A stretch of 64,000 nucleotides of DNA, from NCBI GenBank assembly GCA_049276455.1, contig JBASWL010000224.1, forward strand, positions 62,001 to 126,000, read 5' to 3'. Positions 9,039 through 17,036 of this stretch are shown here, piece after piece. Made by a program: the position numbers and the translations under genes. The stretch's first letter is position 1. Each line of letters starts with the position of its first letter. The DNA is from Georgfuchsia sp049276455 (lineage in GTDB: Bacteria; Pseudomonadota; Gammaproteobacteria; Burkholderiales; Rhodocyclaceae). The notes below the pieces were generated by a model, which ran no database searches, had not been told where the DNA came from, and saw nothing but the letters and a program-made list of their open reading frames with translations.

Positions 9039-9561
9039 GTCGCTTTTCACTCTCTACTGGGATTTGCGCCAACTCATCCTTCGCAAGGCTGCAATTCTTG
9101 GGATCGCGAGCAAGCACAGCTACCAGTTCCGCCTCGCTCATTGAAATGCCACACCGGGAAGCGATTCCATTTGCACTGAAGCCGCTTTTGGCAAAGCTCA
9201 TGGCCTCGTTGTAAAACGCAGCCCCACTCCGGCTACTGCGCTCATTGCGCAATAGCTTGAGTTCATTCCGCGTTGCTTGAAGCTCCGTGCGCAGGCGTTC
9301 GACTTCAATATCCAGCCGTTTCAACCCAGCCTCGATGCCGATCTGCCTCAGTTGATGGGGGAATGACGGATCGTCCGGCGACTGTGTGTCCGTGTCGGGC
9401 AGCAGTTGTCTTCCCACCCAGGGTTCGCGCGCGTGGGTAATGGCTGGTCTGTTGCGCTTGAGTTGCATCAGTTGCAGTACGGCGACAATGAGATATATAG
9501 CAGAAACCCCGGCGCAAAGCAGGATGGCATCATGTAATTCGGGCGCCGTAGTTTCCATCAT
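9013..9561 (-). CDS. DUF2802 domain protein
   Basis: A 182-residue protein with an N-terminal hydrophobic segment (about residues 12-32), a coiled-coil middle (LKRLDIEVERLRTELQATRNELK, about 80-105), and a C-terminal helix-turn-helix-like DUF2802 block (YNEAMSFAKSGFSANGIASRCGISMSEAELVA). Function is not established for the family; related proteins occur near motility and envelope genes. It precedes the SPOR gene with a 26-base overlap, suggesting a shared envelope role by inference only. Confidence 0.72.
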   Translation of the reverse strand: MMETTAPELHDAILLCAGVSAIYLIVAVLQLMQLKRNRPAITHAREPWVGRQLLPDTDTQSPDDPSFPHQLRQIGIEAGLKRLDIEVERLRTELQATRNELKLLRNERSSRSGAAFYNEAMSFAKSGFSANGIASRCGISMSEAELVAVLARDPKNCSLAKDELAQIPVESEKRHDGYRAAA

Positions 9562-9653
9562 CGGGGCATCTCGAAATGCTTAGCTGGTGGCATGCCGGCA
9601 TCTTAGTCGTCGGCTGATACCTGATAAACAAGGATCAAGAGAGGGTTTCGCCC

Positions 9654-9773
9654 ATGTTTCTGCTCAAAAATTCACTCTCCCTGGCGCTTACTGACTTCCT
9701 TCTGCCGGTTCTGGCAGTGGTCGTGCTGTTATTCGTTATTGATGGCGCAAGCTCACGCGTCGCTGCTGCGTAG
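9654..9773 (+). CDS. Possible 39-residue single-span membrane peptide
   Basis: An ATG-TAG frame in the 229-bp gap between DUF2802 and tyrS encodes 39 residues with one strongly hydrophobic stretch (LPVLAVVVLLFVI) and a short polar tail. A purine-rich GAGAGG lies about 8 bases before the ATG. It could be a real small membrane protein, or chance; I know of no family that fits. Its neighbours on both sides are on the opposite strand. Confidence 0.25.
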   Translation: MFLLKNSLSLALTDFLLPVLAVVVLLFVIDGASSRVAAA

Positions 9774-9790
9774 CGCACTTCCGGTCAGTC

Positions 9791-10981
9791 TCAGGTAAGC
9801 GTTATGCGCGCGAATTTGCGCTTGCCAACCTGCAGCACTACAGCGCTACCTGCCGTTAGCTGTAATGCCTTGTCGCTGACTTTCTCGCCATCGGCACGCA
9901 CGCCACCAGCTTCGATCATGCGCATCGCCTCCGAGGTGCTTGTCACTAGTCCCGCTTGCTTGAGCACTTGCGGAATCGCACCGGCAGCTATTGTCAGTTC
10001 GAGCATATTCTCCGGAATCTCACTGCGCTGGAAGCGCGCGATGAAATTCTGCAACGCCGTTTCGCCTGCTTGTGCGCCGCCGTGGAAACGGCTGACGATC
10101 TCTTTGGCCAATTCGAATTTGATATCACGTGGATTAGCCCCGGCTTCAACCTGTTTTTTAAGCGCGGCAATTTCAGTGACCGATTTAAATGAGAGCAGGT
10201 CAAAATAGCGCCACATGAGAGTATCCGATACCGACATCAGCTTGCCGAAAATTTCGTCTGGCGCTTCGCTTATGCCGACATAATTACCCAGCGACTTCGA
10301 CATCTTGTTGACACCATCCAGACCCTCAAGCAACGGCATGGTCAGGATGCACTGCTGCGACTGGCCATACTGCCTTTGCAATTCACGTCCCATGAGCAGA
10401 TTGAATTTCTGATCGGTGCCACCAAGCTCAACATCCGCCTTCATCGCAACCGAGTCGTACCCCTGTATCAGAGGATAGAGAAATTCATGAATGGCAATCG
10501 GTTGCTTATTGCTGTAGCGCTTTGAAAAATCGTCCCTTTCCAACATGCGTGCCACAGTATGGTGCGAAGCCAGACGAATCAGCCCCGCCGCGCCCAACTC
10601 TTCGCACCAAGTGGAATTGAAACAGATCTCGGTTTGGGCTGGATCGAGGATCTTGAACACCTGCGCCTGGTAGGTCTTGGCATTTTCCGCCACCTGTTCA
10701 TGCGACAAAGGTGGACGCGTGGCGTTCTTGCCACTCGGATCACCGATCCTGCCCGTGAAGTCCCCGATCAAGAACATGACGTGGTGCCCCAACCCCTGAA
10801 AGTGGCGCAGCTTGTTGATAAGTACTGTGTGGCCAAGATGCAGGTCGGGTGCGGTTGGATCAAAACCGGCCTTGATGCGCAAGGGAAGACCTGTCTTGAG
10901 CTTGTCGACCAGTTCAGCCTCGATCAGCAATTCATCGGCGCCGCGCTTGATCAGCGCCAGTTGGGATTCGATATCGATCAT
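9791..10981 (-). CDS. tyrS: Tyrosyl-tRNA synthetase
   Basis: Class I aminoacyl-tRNA synthetase of 396 residues. It has HLGH (residues 48-51, the HIGH motif), KMSKS (about 230), the tyrosine-binding GYDSVAMKADVELGGTDQKFN region, and a C-terminal S4 RNA-binding domain (MRMIEAGGVRADGEKV...KRKFARI). The frame continues upstream to a TTG at 11032, but the ATG at 10979-10981 (MIDIESQLALIKRG) matches family length, so I use it. It is divergent from the M23 peptidase gene. It charges tRNA-Tyr in the cytoplasm. Confidence 0.96.
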   Translation of the reverse strand: MIDIESQLALIKRGADELLIEAELVDKLKTGLPLRIKAGFDPTAPDLHLGHTVLINKLRHFQGLGHHVMFLIGDFTGRIGDPSGKNATRPPLSHEQVAENAKTYQAQVFKILDPAQTEICFNSTWCEELGAAGLIRLASHHTVARMLERDDFSKRYSNKQPIAIHEFLYPLIQGYDSVAMKADVELGGTDQKFNLLMGRELQRQYGQSQQCILTMPLLEGLDGVNKMSKSLGNYVGISEAPDEIFGKLMSVSDTLMWRYFDLLSFKSVTEIAALKKQVEAGANPRDIKFELAKEIVSRFHGGAQAGETALQNFIARFQRSEIPENMLELTIAAGAIPQVLKQAGLVTSTSEAMRMIEAGGVRADGEKVSDKALQLTAGSAVVLQVGKRKFARITLT

Positions 10982-11056
10982 TGAAAAAGGAGCTGGGGTT
11001 GTCTGGAGCCGCGTTTTTGTTAAACTCGCCAATTCCGACGCTGGCCCAACTAACTG

Positions 11057-12388
11057 ATGATTGAAGAAAAGGGTTCCATTTTAGCCTACCTCCATAGCCG
11101 CAGAACGGGGCGGGGCCGTCATATGCTGCCAGGTCTGGCTGTTGTTATTGTTGCTTGCTTTGGCGTGGTTGCCGCATTTGGCAACGTTTCCAGCGGGAAG
11201 GAAGCCAACATAGCGCAGCAGAATATTATTGAAACGTTGGCGCTTTCCCAAGCTACTTTGGTCGATGAGAATCCGGGCTTGTTCATCCGCGAGGAAAAGG
11301 TTCATCCTGGAGATACCGCCTACGAATTGCTGGGTCGCCTCGGCGTAGAAGACGTCAGCATGATCGACGCCGCGCGAGCAGATCCCGAGGCTCGGGCAGT
11401 TTTTCGCCAGTTGTCTCCCGGAAAAATAATCACGGCTTACTTGGACCGCGACGGCCAACTGCATTCCCTGATCTTTCCGCTTAATGACAGGCAGGATCAG
11501 GTACTGGAACTTGAGAACGCGAAAGAGGGCTTGCGTGTTTCACAGAAAAACCTTCCGCTCGAGACGCGCATAGCAGTCAAATTTGCCGACATCAATTATT
11601 CGCTGTTTAGTGCAACCGATGCGGCAGGCATTCCCGACAACATTGCCACCCAGCTGGTAGATATATTTAGCGGCGACATAGACTTTCATCGCGATTTGCG
11701 CAAGGGAGACCGCTTCTCCGTTGTGTATGAGTCGGTCACGCATAACGGAAAGTCCGTGCGCAGCGGCCGGATTCTTGCGGCCGAATTTATAAACAATGGC
11801 CAGAATTTCAAGGCAGTCTGGTTCCAGGACAGCAAAGACAGAGGCGGCTATTACACACCTGAAGGCAAAAGCCTGCATAAGGCTTTTCTACGTTCACCAC
11901 TGGAATTCTCGCGGGTCACCTCGGGCTTTTCAATGTCGCGCTACCACCCGATTCTGCATAAACGGCGCGCCCACACGGGCGTTGATTATGGCGCTCCCAT
12001 TGGCACACGTGTCAAGGCGACCAGCGATGCCATCGTTGAGTTCGCCGGTACCAAGGGCGGCTATGGCAAAGTAATCATACTGAACCATCAGGGGCCTTAC
12101 ACAACCGTCTACGGCCATCTTTCGGGCTTTGCCAAGGGACTTCGCAAAGGGAAACGCGTTTCGCAAGGTGATGTCATTGGCTATGTCGGCATGACCGGTC
12201 TCGCTACAGGGCCGCATCTGCACTACGAATTCCGTATCAACGGCGTTTTCAAGAATCCATTATCCGTAGTGCTTCCTGGCTCTCCGCCCTTGTCCAGCGC
12301 GCAGACAGCTCGTTTCCATAGCGAATCTGCTGTATGGTTGGCCAGACTCGACGCAGTACAGAGTATCAATCTAGCTTCGGCAGATTAA
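11057..12388 (+). CDS. M23 family murein endopeptidase
   Basis: A 443-residue envelope protein: one N-terminal membrane segment (about 24-42), a LysM-like/OapA-type region (FIREEKVHPGDTAYELLGRLG), and a C-terminal LytM/M23 domain with zinc ligands H306 and D310 (HTGVDYG) and H389 in PHLHYE. All catalytic residues are present, so unlike NlpD/EnvC it should be an active endopeptidase cutting peptide cross-links. It resembles the MepM type. The gene is divergent from tyrS, a conserved betaproteobacterial arrangement; anmK usually follows and seems to survive here only as a fragment. Confidence 0.9.
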   Translation: MIEEKGSILAYLHSRRTGRGRHMLPGLAVVIVACFGVVAAFGNVSSGKEANIAQQNIIETLALSQATLVDENPGLFIREEKVHPGDTAYELLGRLGVEDVSMIDAARADPEARAVFRQLSPGKIITAYLDRDGQLHSLIFPLNDRQDQVLELENAKEGLRVSQKNLPLETRIAVKFADINYSLFSATDAAGIPDNIATQLVDIFSGDIDFHRDLRKGDRFSVVYESVTHNGKSVRSGRILAAEFINNGQNFKAVWFQDSKDRGGYYTPEGKSLHKAFLRSPLEFSRVTSGFSMSRYHPILHKRRAHTGVDYGAPIGTRVKATSDAIVEFAGTKGGYGKVIILNHQGPYTTVYGHLSGFAKGLRKGKRVSQGDVIGYVGMTGLATGPHLHYEFRINGVFKNPLSVVLPGSPPLSSAQTARFHSESAVWLARLDAVQSINLASAD

Positions 12389-12396
12389 TTGCTCGA

Positions 12397-12543
12397 CATA
12401 GCGAGCCTGGATCGCCTATCGACTTGAAGTCCGGTACCCGTCTGGATGGAGTCGGGGCGGTACTTTCACCTTTGGTGACAACTCCCTACAAACGCTTGCT
12501 TCCTGCCATTTGCTTTTCCCGGTACAAATACGCAAGGAGGGTC
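12397..12543 (+). pseudogene. Probable decayed N-terminal remnant of anmK
   Basis: In the 303-bp gap after the M23 peptidase, plus-strand codons from about 12424 read LKSGTRLDGVGAVLS. This closely resembles the ATP-binding start of anhydro-N-acetylmuramic acid kinase (family consensus GLMSGTSLDGVDAVL). The similarity fades within about 20 codons and the frame stops at 12546; it has no start codon of its own and is fused in frame to the end of an alternative reading of the M23 gene. From memory, anmK lies between the M23 gene and erpA in many betaproteobacteria, which is the place seen here. The remnant is short, so chance cannot be excluded. Confidence 0.45.
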
Positions 12544-12636
12544 TAGCTCTTCAGCATGCGGGGCACAACGAGTTGCATCGCGCCGCTTTGCTTGGCAATT
12601 AACTCGCCGCCATCTACCTCGCGCTATCAGAAAGCA

Positions 12637-12670
12637 AAAGGGCGCAACGAGCTTGCCCCCTGCGCCCTTT
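12637..12670 (-). terminator. Rho-independent terminator after erpA
   Basis: A 10-bp perfect stem (AAAGGGCGCA / TGCGCCCTTT) with a 14-base loop. Read on the minus strand it follows the erpA stop by about 22 bases and is followed by a T-rich stretch (TGCTTTCT). It may also work weakly in the other direction for the M23 transcript. Confidence 0.7.
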
Positions 12671-12691
12671 GTTTCGGGAGAAACTGAAGAC

Positions 12692-13042
12692 TCAGGCCGA
12701 GAATGATGATCCGCAACCACACGTACTAGTGGCGTTGGGATTCTTGATCACGAACTGCGAACCTTCCAATCCTTCGGTGTAGTCTATTTCTGCCCCTACA
12801 AGGTACTGATAGCTCATCGGGTCTATCAACAGGGTAACGCCGGATTTTTCCAGCACAGTGTCATCCTCGTTGCTGACTTCGTCGAACGTAAACCCATACT
12901 GAAAACCTGAGCAACCGCCGCCACTGACAAATACACGGAGTTTGAGTTCGGGGTTGCCTTCTTCGGCGATCAAATCCCTCACCTTGTTCACGGCATTGTC
13001 GGTGAAGTTAAGGGGCATGGGCATTTCGGTCTGTGCATTCAT
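12692..13042 (-). CDS. erpA: Iron-sulfur cluster insertion protein ErpA
   Basis: A 116-residue A-type Fe-S carrier with the three conserved cysteines C44 (GGGCSGFQYG), C108 and C110 (TCGCGS). The N-terminal MPMPLNFTDNAVNKVRDLI and internal EGLEGSQFVIKNPNATSTCGCG fit ErpA better than IscA or SufA. It passes [4Fe-4S] or [2Fe-2S] clusters to apoproteins, for example those of isoprenoid synthesis and respiration. AGGAG lies 7 bases before the ATG. It is 35 bp downstream of bactofilin and ends at a good terminator, so it closes the argC-DUF6776-bactofilin-erpA unit. Confidence 0.95.
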   Translation of the reverse strand: MNAQTEMPMPLNFTDNAVNKVRDLIAEEGNPELKLRVFVSGGGCSGFQYGFTFDEVSNEDDTVLEKSGVTLLIDPMSYQYLVGAEIDYTEGLEGSQFVIKNPNATSTCGCGSSFSA

Positions 13043-13077
13043 GTGATTCTCCTTTCTGATGCTGTGGGCTGGATTCC

Positions 13078-13479
13078 TTATTTGGTGTTGGCCAGCTTTA
13101 ATTCAACTGATTTCGCCGAGGCGCCCTGGTGGATCAGCCGCCCTTGAACAACGGCGCCAAGGTGTATTTCTATCGTATTGTATTCCACATCTCCTGTTAC
13201 CCGGGCCTTGGCCTGGAGTTCCAGAAAACCGCTGGAATGTATTGGGCCGACCACGGTGCCATTAACAACCAGATGCGAAACGGTAATTTCGCCTTCGATG
13301 CGAGCCTGCTCACTGATAACCAGTGTGCTTGACTGGTCACCTGTCGCCATGACATTGCCGCAGATTTCGCCGTCGACACGCAATCCGCCAGTAAAAGCGA
13401 CATTACCCTCCACCTTGGTACCAGCACCGACAAGGCTGTCAATCCGGCTTGGGGTCTTGTGAGAATTCTTCGAAAACAT
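13078..13479 (-). CDS. Bactofilin family cytoskeletal protein
   Basis: A 133-residue polymer-forming protein (bactofilin, DUF583). A short flexible N-terminus is followed from about residue 15 by the repeated beta-helix pattern with alternating glycine and hydrophobic residues (GTKVEGNVAF.GGLRVDGEICGNV ... GEITVSHLVVNGTVVGPI ... KARVTGDVEYNTIEI..GAVVQGRLI). Bactofilins form nucleotide-free filaments that localise cell-wall or envelope enzymes. AGGAGGG lies well placed before the ATG. It sits 21 bp after the DUF6776 gene, a membrane protein that may be its anchor (inference). Confidence 0.92.
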   Translation of the reverse strand: MFSKNSHKTPSRIDSLVGAGTKVEGNVAFTGGLRVDGEICGNVMATGDQSSTLVISEQARIEGEITVSHLVVNGTVVGPIHSSGFLELQAKARVTGDVEYNTIEIHLGAVVQGRLIHQGASAKSVELKLANTK

Positions 13480-13500
13480 GGCAATGCCCTCCTGTTTGGC

Positions 13501-14235
13501 TTATACCGTCACTTGTTGCGATGCCACTACAGTCAAGCCCTGCATCAAGCGCACTTCGAGTTTCTTGAGAACAGCGTTGGCCGGGAGCATAAAGCTGCCC
13601 TCAATACGGCGGAAGTACTTGAAGCTGACTAAAAATCTCTGAGGATCTGATGCATCAGTGTCGGAAATGTTCACGGTAACAGTTTCTCCGCCCTGCTGAA
13701 TTGTCGCTACCATTTGCAGTCTCCCCTTGAATTCCCGGGCCGGGCGAGATACCGGTGCCGCCAGAAAGAATCGGTAACGACAGGCATCCCCCGCGGTTGA
13801 GGCAGGTATCACCCGCATGCGGTGAATGCTGACAGCATTATTTTTCGTGTCACCCGAGGCAAGACTCTCGAATGCTGCCATATCTTCACGCAAGCGATTA
13901 TTCTCAGCCTCCAGCCGTTTTACCTGCTCGCTGAGTTTCTGTTGTACTGTACGTTCAATCTGCAGCGAGGCCTCGCTACCATTGCTAATTGAACGCAAAT
14001 GCTCCGCTTCGGTTTCCAGCACCTCAACGCGACTGCGGAGACTGCCTACCAGCTCTGCCGAGGTATTGTCAAAGCCGGAATAACGACTACTGATGACATA
14101 AATCCAACTTACCAGTAAAGCAGTTGCAATTAACAGCAGAATTGTAATCAATGCGCGCCAATGCCAAGGAATATGGGCACGTACTGTCACCCGCGGCGCT
14201 GACATGCCGAATCTGCTCCGCAGACGGCGCAGCAT
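13501..14235 (-). CDS. DUF6776 family membrane protein
   Basis: A 244-residue protein with a single N-terminal membrane helix (about 26-48), a coiled coil (LVGSLRSRVEVLETEAEHLRS ... SEQVKRLEAENNRLREDMAAFE) and a C-terminal beta-rich periplasmic domain (RYRFFLAAPVSRPAREFKGRLQMV...). It matches the DUF6776 family found next to bactofilin and argC in betaproteobacteria. I choose the ATG at 14233-14235, whose A is shared with the argC stop (TGATG), rather than the start at 14271 that would overlap argC by 37 bases. Function unknown; a role with bactofilin in the envelope is inferred from position. Confidence 0.75.
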   Translation of the reverse strand: MLRRLRSRFGMSAPRVTVRAHIPWHWRALITILLLIATALLVSWIYVISSRYSGFDNTSAELVGSLRSRVEVLETEAEHLRSISNGSEASLQIERTVQQKLSEQVKRLEAENNRLREDMAAFESLASGDTKNNAVSIHRMRVIPASTAGDACRYRFFLAAPVSRPAREFKGRLQMVATIQQGGETVTVNISDTDASDPQRFLVSFKYFRRIEGSFMLPANAVLKKLEVRLMQGLTVVASQQVTV

Positions 14236-15263
14236 CAAGGAAGAAGGGGAACGTGCGAAAGTCCGGTACATTCGTCGAAACCAAACATCAGGTTCATGTT
14301 TTGTATCGCCTGTCCCGCAGCGCCTTTGACAAGATTATCGATCACGGAGAGCACCACCAGCGTATTGCCATTTTGTGGTCTATGCAAGGCAATTCTGCAC
14401 ATATTCGAGGCCCTTACCGAACGCGTTTCGGGATGCGATTTGGGTGGCAGTACGTCAATAAATGGTTCCCTCGCATAGCGCTGCTCAAAGATTGCCTGAA
14501 AATCGACTTCCCTGGTGATGCGTGCGTACAGAGTTGCGTGAATTCCCCGAATCATCGGTGTCAGATGTGGCACAAAAGTTAAACCAACCTCACGCCCTGC
14601 CGCCAAGGCCAAACCTTGGCATATCTCAGGCAGGTGGCGATGCCCTGGCACTCCATAGGCTTTAAAATTATCGGCTGCTTCGGAAAACAGAATATGAGTT
14701 TCAGCTTTGCGTCCAGCACCCGACACGCCAGATTTGGCATCGGCGATCAGGCTGTTAACGTCGATGCATTCCGACTCTACCAAGGGTAGGAAGCCAAGCT
14801 GTGTTGCTGTCGGGTAACAACCGGGATTGGCAACCAAGCTGGCTTTCCTGATTGCTTCCCGATTTACTTCTGGCAGACCATAGACCGCTTCGGCCAGCCA
14901 GTGTGGGCTCGCGTGCGGCATGCCATACCATTCTTCCCACGCACTGGCATCCTTGAGCCGAAAGTCCGCTGCAAGGTCAATTACCTTGATACCTGCATCA
15001 AGCAGTGCCGGCGCCTGTTGCATGGCAACCCCGTTAGGGGTCGCAAAAAAAACGAGGTCGCATTTTTCGAGCGCGGCAGACGCGGGATCCGAGAAGGCCA
15101 ATGAGACGCGACCGCGCAGGCTGGAGAACATATCCGCTACCGGCGTACCAGCCTCACCGCGAGAGGTAATAGCAACCAAATCCACTTCAGAATGCTGGGC
15201 CAGCAGCCTGAGCAGTTCAACTCCTGTATAGCCGGTACCACCAACAACGCCTACCTTGATCAT
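14235..15263 (-). CDS. argC: N-acetyl-gamma-glutamyl-phosphate reductase
   Basis: A 342-residue long-form ArgC. It has the N-terminal Rossmann motif GVVGGTGYTGVELLRLL and the catalytic cysteine C149 in NPGCYPTA, plus a histidine in the GHRHLPEI region. It makes N-acetylglutamate semialdehyde in arginine synthesis, the step after ArgB, whose gene is at 31192 here. The ATG at 15261-15263 has GGAG upstream and replaces a frame extension of 15 codons. The stop overlaps the DUF6776 start by one base. Confidence 0.96.
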   Translation of the reverse strand: MIKVGVVGGTGYTGVELLRLLAQHSEVDLVAITSRGEAGTPVADMFSSLRGRVSLAFSDPASAALEKCDLVFFATPNGVAMQQAPALLDAGIKVIDLAADFRLKDASAWEEWYGMPHASPHWLAEAVYGLPEVNREAIRKASLVANPGCYPTATQLGFLPLVESECIDVNSLIADAKSGVSGAGRKAETHILFSEAADNFKAYGVPGHRHLPEICQGLALAAGREVGLTFVPHLTPMIRGIHATLYARITREVDFQAIFEQRYAREPFIDVLPPKSHPETRSVRASNMCRIALHRPQNGNTLVVLSVIDNLVKGAAGQAIQNMNLMFGFDECTGLSHVPLLP

Positions 15264-15304
15264 TGCAAGCTCCGTAAAGTCTTGGTGAGATAGTAGCGCA
15301 CAGA

Positions 15305-15334
15305 CCAAAAAGCCGCCTGCAGGCGGCTTTTTGG
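15305..15334 (-). terminator. Rho-independent terminator of rplM-rpsI
   Basis: A perfect palindrome of 30 bases (CCAAAAAGCCGCCTG paired with its complement) lies 19 bases after the rpsI stop on the minus strand. The A/T-rich outer arms give the U-run inside the stem, as in many ribosomal protein operons. Being symmetric it could also stop transcription entering from the left. Confidence 0.85.
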
Positions 15335-15353
15335 AAGCATCGAAGCGGGAATT

Positions 15354-15746
15354 TTAGCGCTTCGAGAATTGTTTGCGGCGACGTGCCTTGTGGAAGCCAA
15401 CTTTCTTACGTTCGACTGCGCGCGCATCGCGCGTTACAAAACCTGCTTGAGACAAAGCAGGCTTTAGGGTTGCATCGTATTCGATCAGGGCGCGTGTAAT
15501 GCCGTGGCGCACTGCACCTGCCTGGCCGGACTCGCCCCCACCCACCACTGTAACCATGATGTCGAAGGTGCCCGAATGCTGCGTCAGTTCAAGCGGTTGA
15601 CGCACGACCATGCGGCCGGTCTCGCGCGAGAAAAAATCGTCGAGCGGCTTGTTGTTGACAATAAACTTGCCACTGCCCTGCTTCATGAATACACGTGCGA
15701 TCGCAGTCTTGCGACGACCGGTGCCATAGTAGTAATTGGTGGCCAT
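15354..15746 (-). CDS. rpsI: 30S ribosomal protein S9
   Basis: A 130-residue S9 with the YYGTGRRKTAIARV start, the GQAGAVRHGITRAL block and the basic VERKKVGFHKARRRKQFSKR tail that reaches toward the ribosomal P site. It starts 2 bp after rplM, the near-universal bacterial pairing, and is followed by a strong terminator. Confidence 0.98.
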   Translation of the reverse strand: MATNYYYGTGRRKTAIARVFMKQGSGKFIVNNKPLDDFFSRETGRMVVRQPLELTQHSGTFDIMVTVVGGGESGQAGAVRHGITRALIEYDATLKPALSQAGFVTRDARAVERKKVGFHKARRRKQFSKR

Positions 15747-15748
15747 AC

Positions 15749-16177
15749 TTAAATCTCCAGTGCCTTGGGCTGCTGTGCGCTGTGCGGATGTTCAGTGCCC
15801 GCGTAGCACTTCATTTTCTTCAGCATTGCATAGCCGAGTGGGCCCTTAGGCAACATGCCCTTGACGGCTTTTTCCAGTACGCGCTCCGGGAAACGCTGCT
15901 GTAGCTTGTTGAAGTTGGTTTCATAAATCCCTCCGGGATAACCAGAGTGACGAAAATACTTTTTATCCTCGGCTTTGTTGCCGGTTACGCGCAGTTTATC
16001 GACATTAACCACGACGATGTAGTCACCGGTATCAACGTGAGGGGTGTATACCGGCTTGTGCTTGCCGCGCAAGCGTTTTGCAATTTCAGTCGCAAGACGT
16101 CCAAGCACCTTGTCAGTTGCATCGACGACGAGCCAGTCGCGCTGGACTTCATGCGGCTTGGCAGAAAACGTTTTCAT
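15749..16177 (-). CDS. rplM: 50S ribosomal protein L13
   Basis: A 142-residue L13 with KTFSAKPHEVQRDWLVVDA at the start, the LGRLATEIAKRLRGKHKP motif and the VEKAVKGMLPKGPLGYAMLKKMK-like core (here VLEKAVKGMLPKGPLG). It is an early-assembling protein of the large subunit. A near-consensus promoter lies about 65 bases upstream, and the transcript continues into rpsI two bases after its stop. Confidence 0.98.
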   Translation of the reverse strand: MKTFSAKPHEVQRDWLVVDATDKVLGRLATEIAKRLRGKHKPVYTPHVDTGDYIVVVNVDKLRVTGNKAEDKKYFRHSGYPGGIYETNFNKLQQRFPERVLEKAVKGMLPKGPLGYAMLKKMKCYAGTEHPHSAQQPKALEI

Positions 16178-16242
16178 GAGGAAACCTCGGTTTTAATGAG
16201 CCTAGGGAAAAACCCCCATGGGCAGAATGCGGAAAGCCGCGC

Positions 16243-16272
16243 ATTGTATGTCAGCCATTACAGCAGTGTCAA
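16243..16272 (-). promoter_or_regulatory. Sigma-70 promoter of rplM-rpsI
   Basis: On the minus strand a perfect -35 TTGACA (16267-16272) is followed after 18 bases by TACAAT (16243-16248). Transcription would start near 16236, giving a leader of about 60 bases before the rplM ATG, preceded by GAGG. This strong promoter means rplM does not depend on the short transcription unit just upstream. Confidence 0.8.
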
Positions 16273-16298
16273 ACCTTTGCCGAACCACGCATTGCAAC

Positions 16299-16399
16299 AA
16301 AAAAAACGCAACCCCTAGGGGTTGCGCAGAATTCGCCCCCTTTGCGGGGACGAGGAGGAGAAGTTGCTGATGCTGAAAAATTGCTACAGCGATCAATGT
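16299..16399 (-). ncRNA. Short transcript with attenuator-like fold (sRNA or orphan leader)
   Basis: The minus strand shows a predicted start near 16399, four leucine codons and one valine codon in tandem (16349-16363), and then four segments that can pair in alternative ways. CCCC (16346-16349) pairs with GGGGG (16336-16340); that also pairs with CCCCT (16317-16322 region); the last two arms form a perfect 10-bp terminator stem (16307-16326) followed by eight T. This is the layout of an amino-acid attenuator of leu/ilv type. Against it, the leucine frame has only a TTG start (16394-16396), no ribosome site and no early stop, and the gene downstream is rplM with its own promoter. It could equally be an sRNA gene of about 100 bases. 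Confidence 0.5.
16307..16326 (-). terminator. Strong intrinsic terminator upstream of rplM promoter
   Basis: CGCAACCCCT followed by its exact reverse complement, then eight T on the minus strand. It closes the short transcription unit that starts near 16399 and insulates the rplM promoter from it. Confidence 0.8.
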
Positions 16400-16405
16400 G
16401 GAGTG

Positions 16406-16434
16406 ATCTTAACCATTATTTTGTTGCAGTGCAA
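16406..16434 (-). promoter_or_regulatory. Sigma-70 promoter of the short RNA upstream of rplM
   Basis: Minus strand TTGCAC (16429-16434), spacer of exactly 17 bases, TAAGAT (16406-16411). Together with the terminator at 16307-16326 this defines an independent transcript of about 100 bases. The rest of the 442-bp gap between rplM and the OsmC gene (16435-16619) is AT-rich and holds nothing else I can recognise. Confidence 0.6.
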
Positions 16435-16619
16435 GAATATCTTGCTCTCTTTTGATAAACATCAAGAGACTATTTAAATACATGATTTATATAAACATAA
16501 TAAAATATAGGGTTATTTTGGTAGCGGGTAACAATACATAATGAATACTGCCTTAAGGAATGAAAAAATAGGGTCGGATACAATTCCATGCATCGAATTC
16601 AAGCAAGATGGAGTGGGTT

Positions 16620-17036
16620 ATGGAATGCACGGTTCGCTGGCATGATGGGATGAGTTTCATTGCTGAAACCGGGAGCGGCCACCTCGTCGCGATGGATGGC
16701 GCTCCAGAAGCCGGCGGGCGCAATCTCGCCCCGCGCCCGATGGAACTGTTGCTGGCAGGCGCTGGCGCTTGCACGGCATTCGATGTCGTGCTGATTTTAA
16801 AGCGTAGCCGGCAGGAAATTTCCGGTTGCGAAGCAAAGCTGCTAGCCGAGCGCGCCGAGGTTGATCCAAAAGTCTTTACCAAAATCAATTTTCACTTCGT
16901 GGTAACTGGTCGCGGGCTAAAACCGGAAACCGTGGAACGTGCGATCAAGCTATCTGCGGAAAAGTACTGTTCGGCATCCATCATGCTCGGCAAGACCGCC
17001 GAGATAACCCATACTTGGGAAATCGTTGATGGCTAG
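16620..17036 (+). CDS. OsmC family peroxiredoxin-like protein
   Basis: A 138-residue OsmC/Ohr superfamily protein with the two conserved cysteines C51 (GAGACTAFDV) and C117 (EKYCSAS) that form the peroxidatic pair. It is closer to the YhfA branch of the superfamily than to classic OsmC or Ohr (MELLLAGAGACTAFDVVLILKR pattern); that branch has no firmly known substrate. The ATG at 16620 has GGAG seven bases upstream and is preferred over one at 16608. Its 3' end overlaps the convergent coq7 by four bases. Confidence 0.82.
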   Translation: MECTVRWHDGMSFIAETGSGHLVAMDGAPEAGGRNLAPRPMELLLAGAGACTAFDVVLILKRSRQEISGCEAKLLAERAEVDPKVFTKINFHFVVTGRGLKPETVERAIKLSAEKYCSASIMLGKTAEITHTWEIVDG

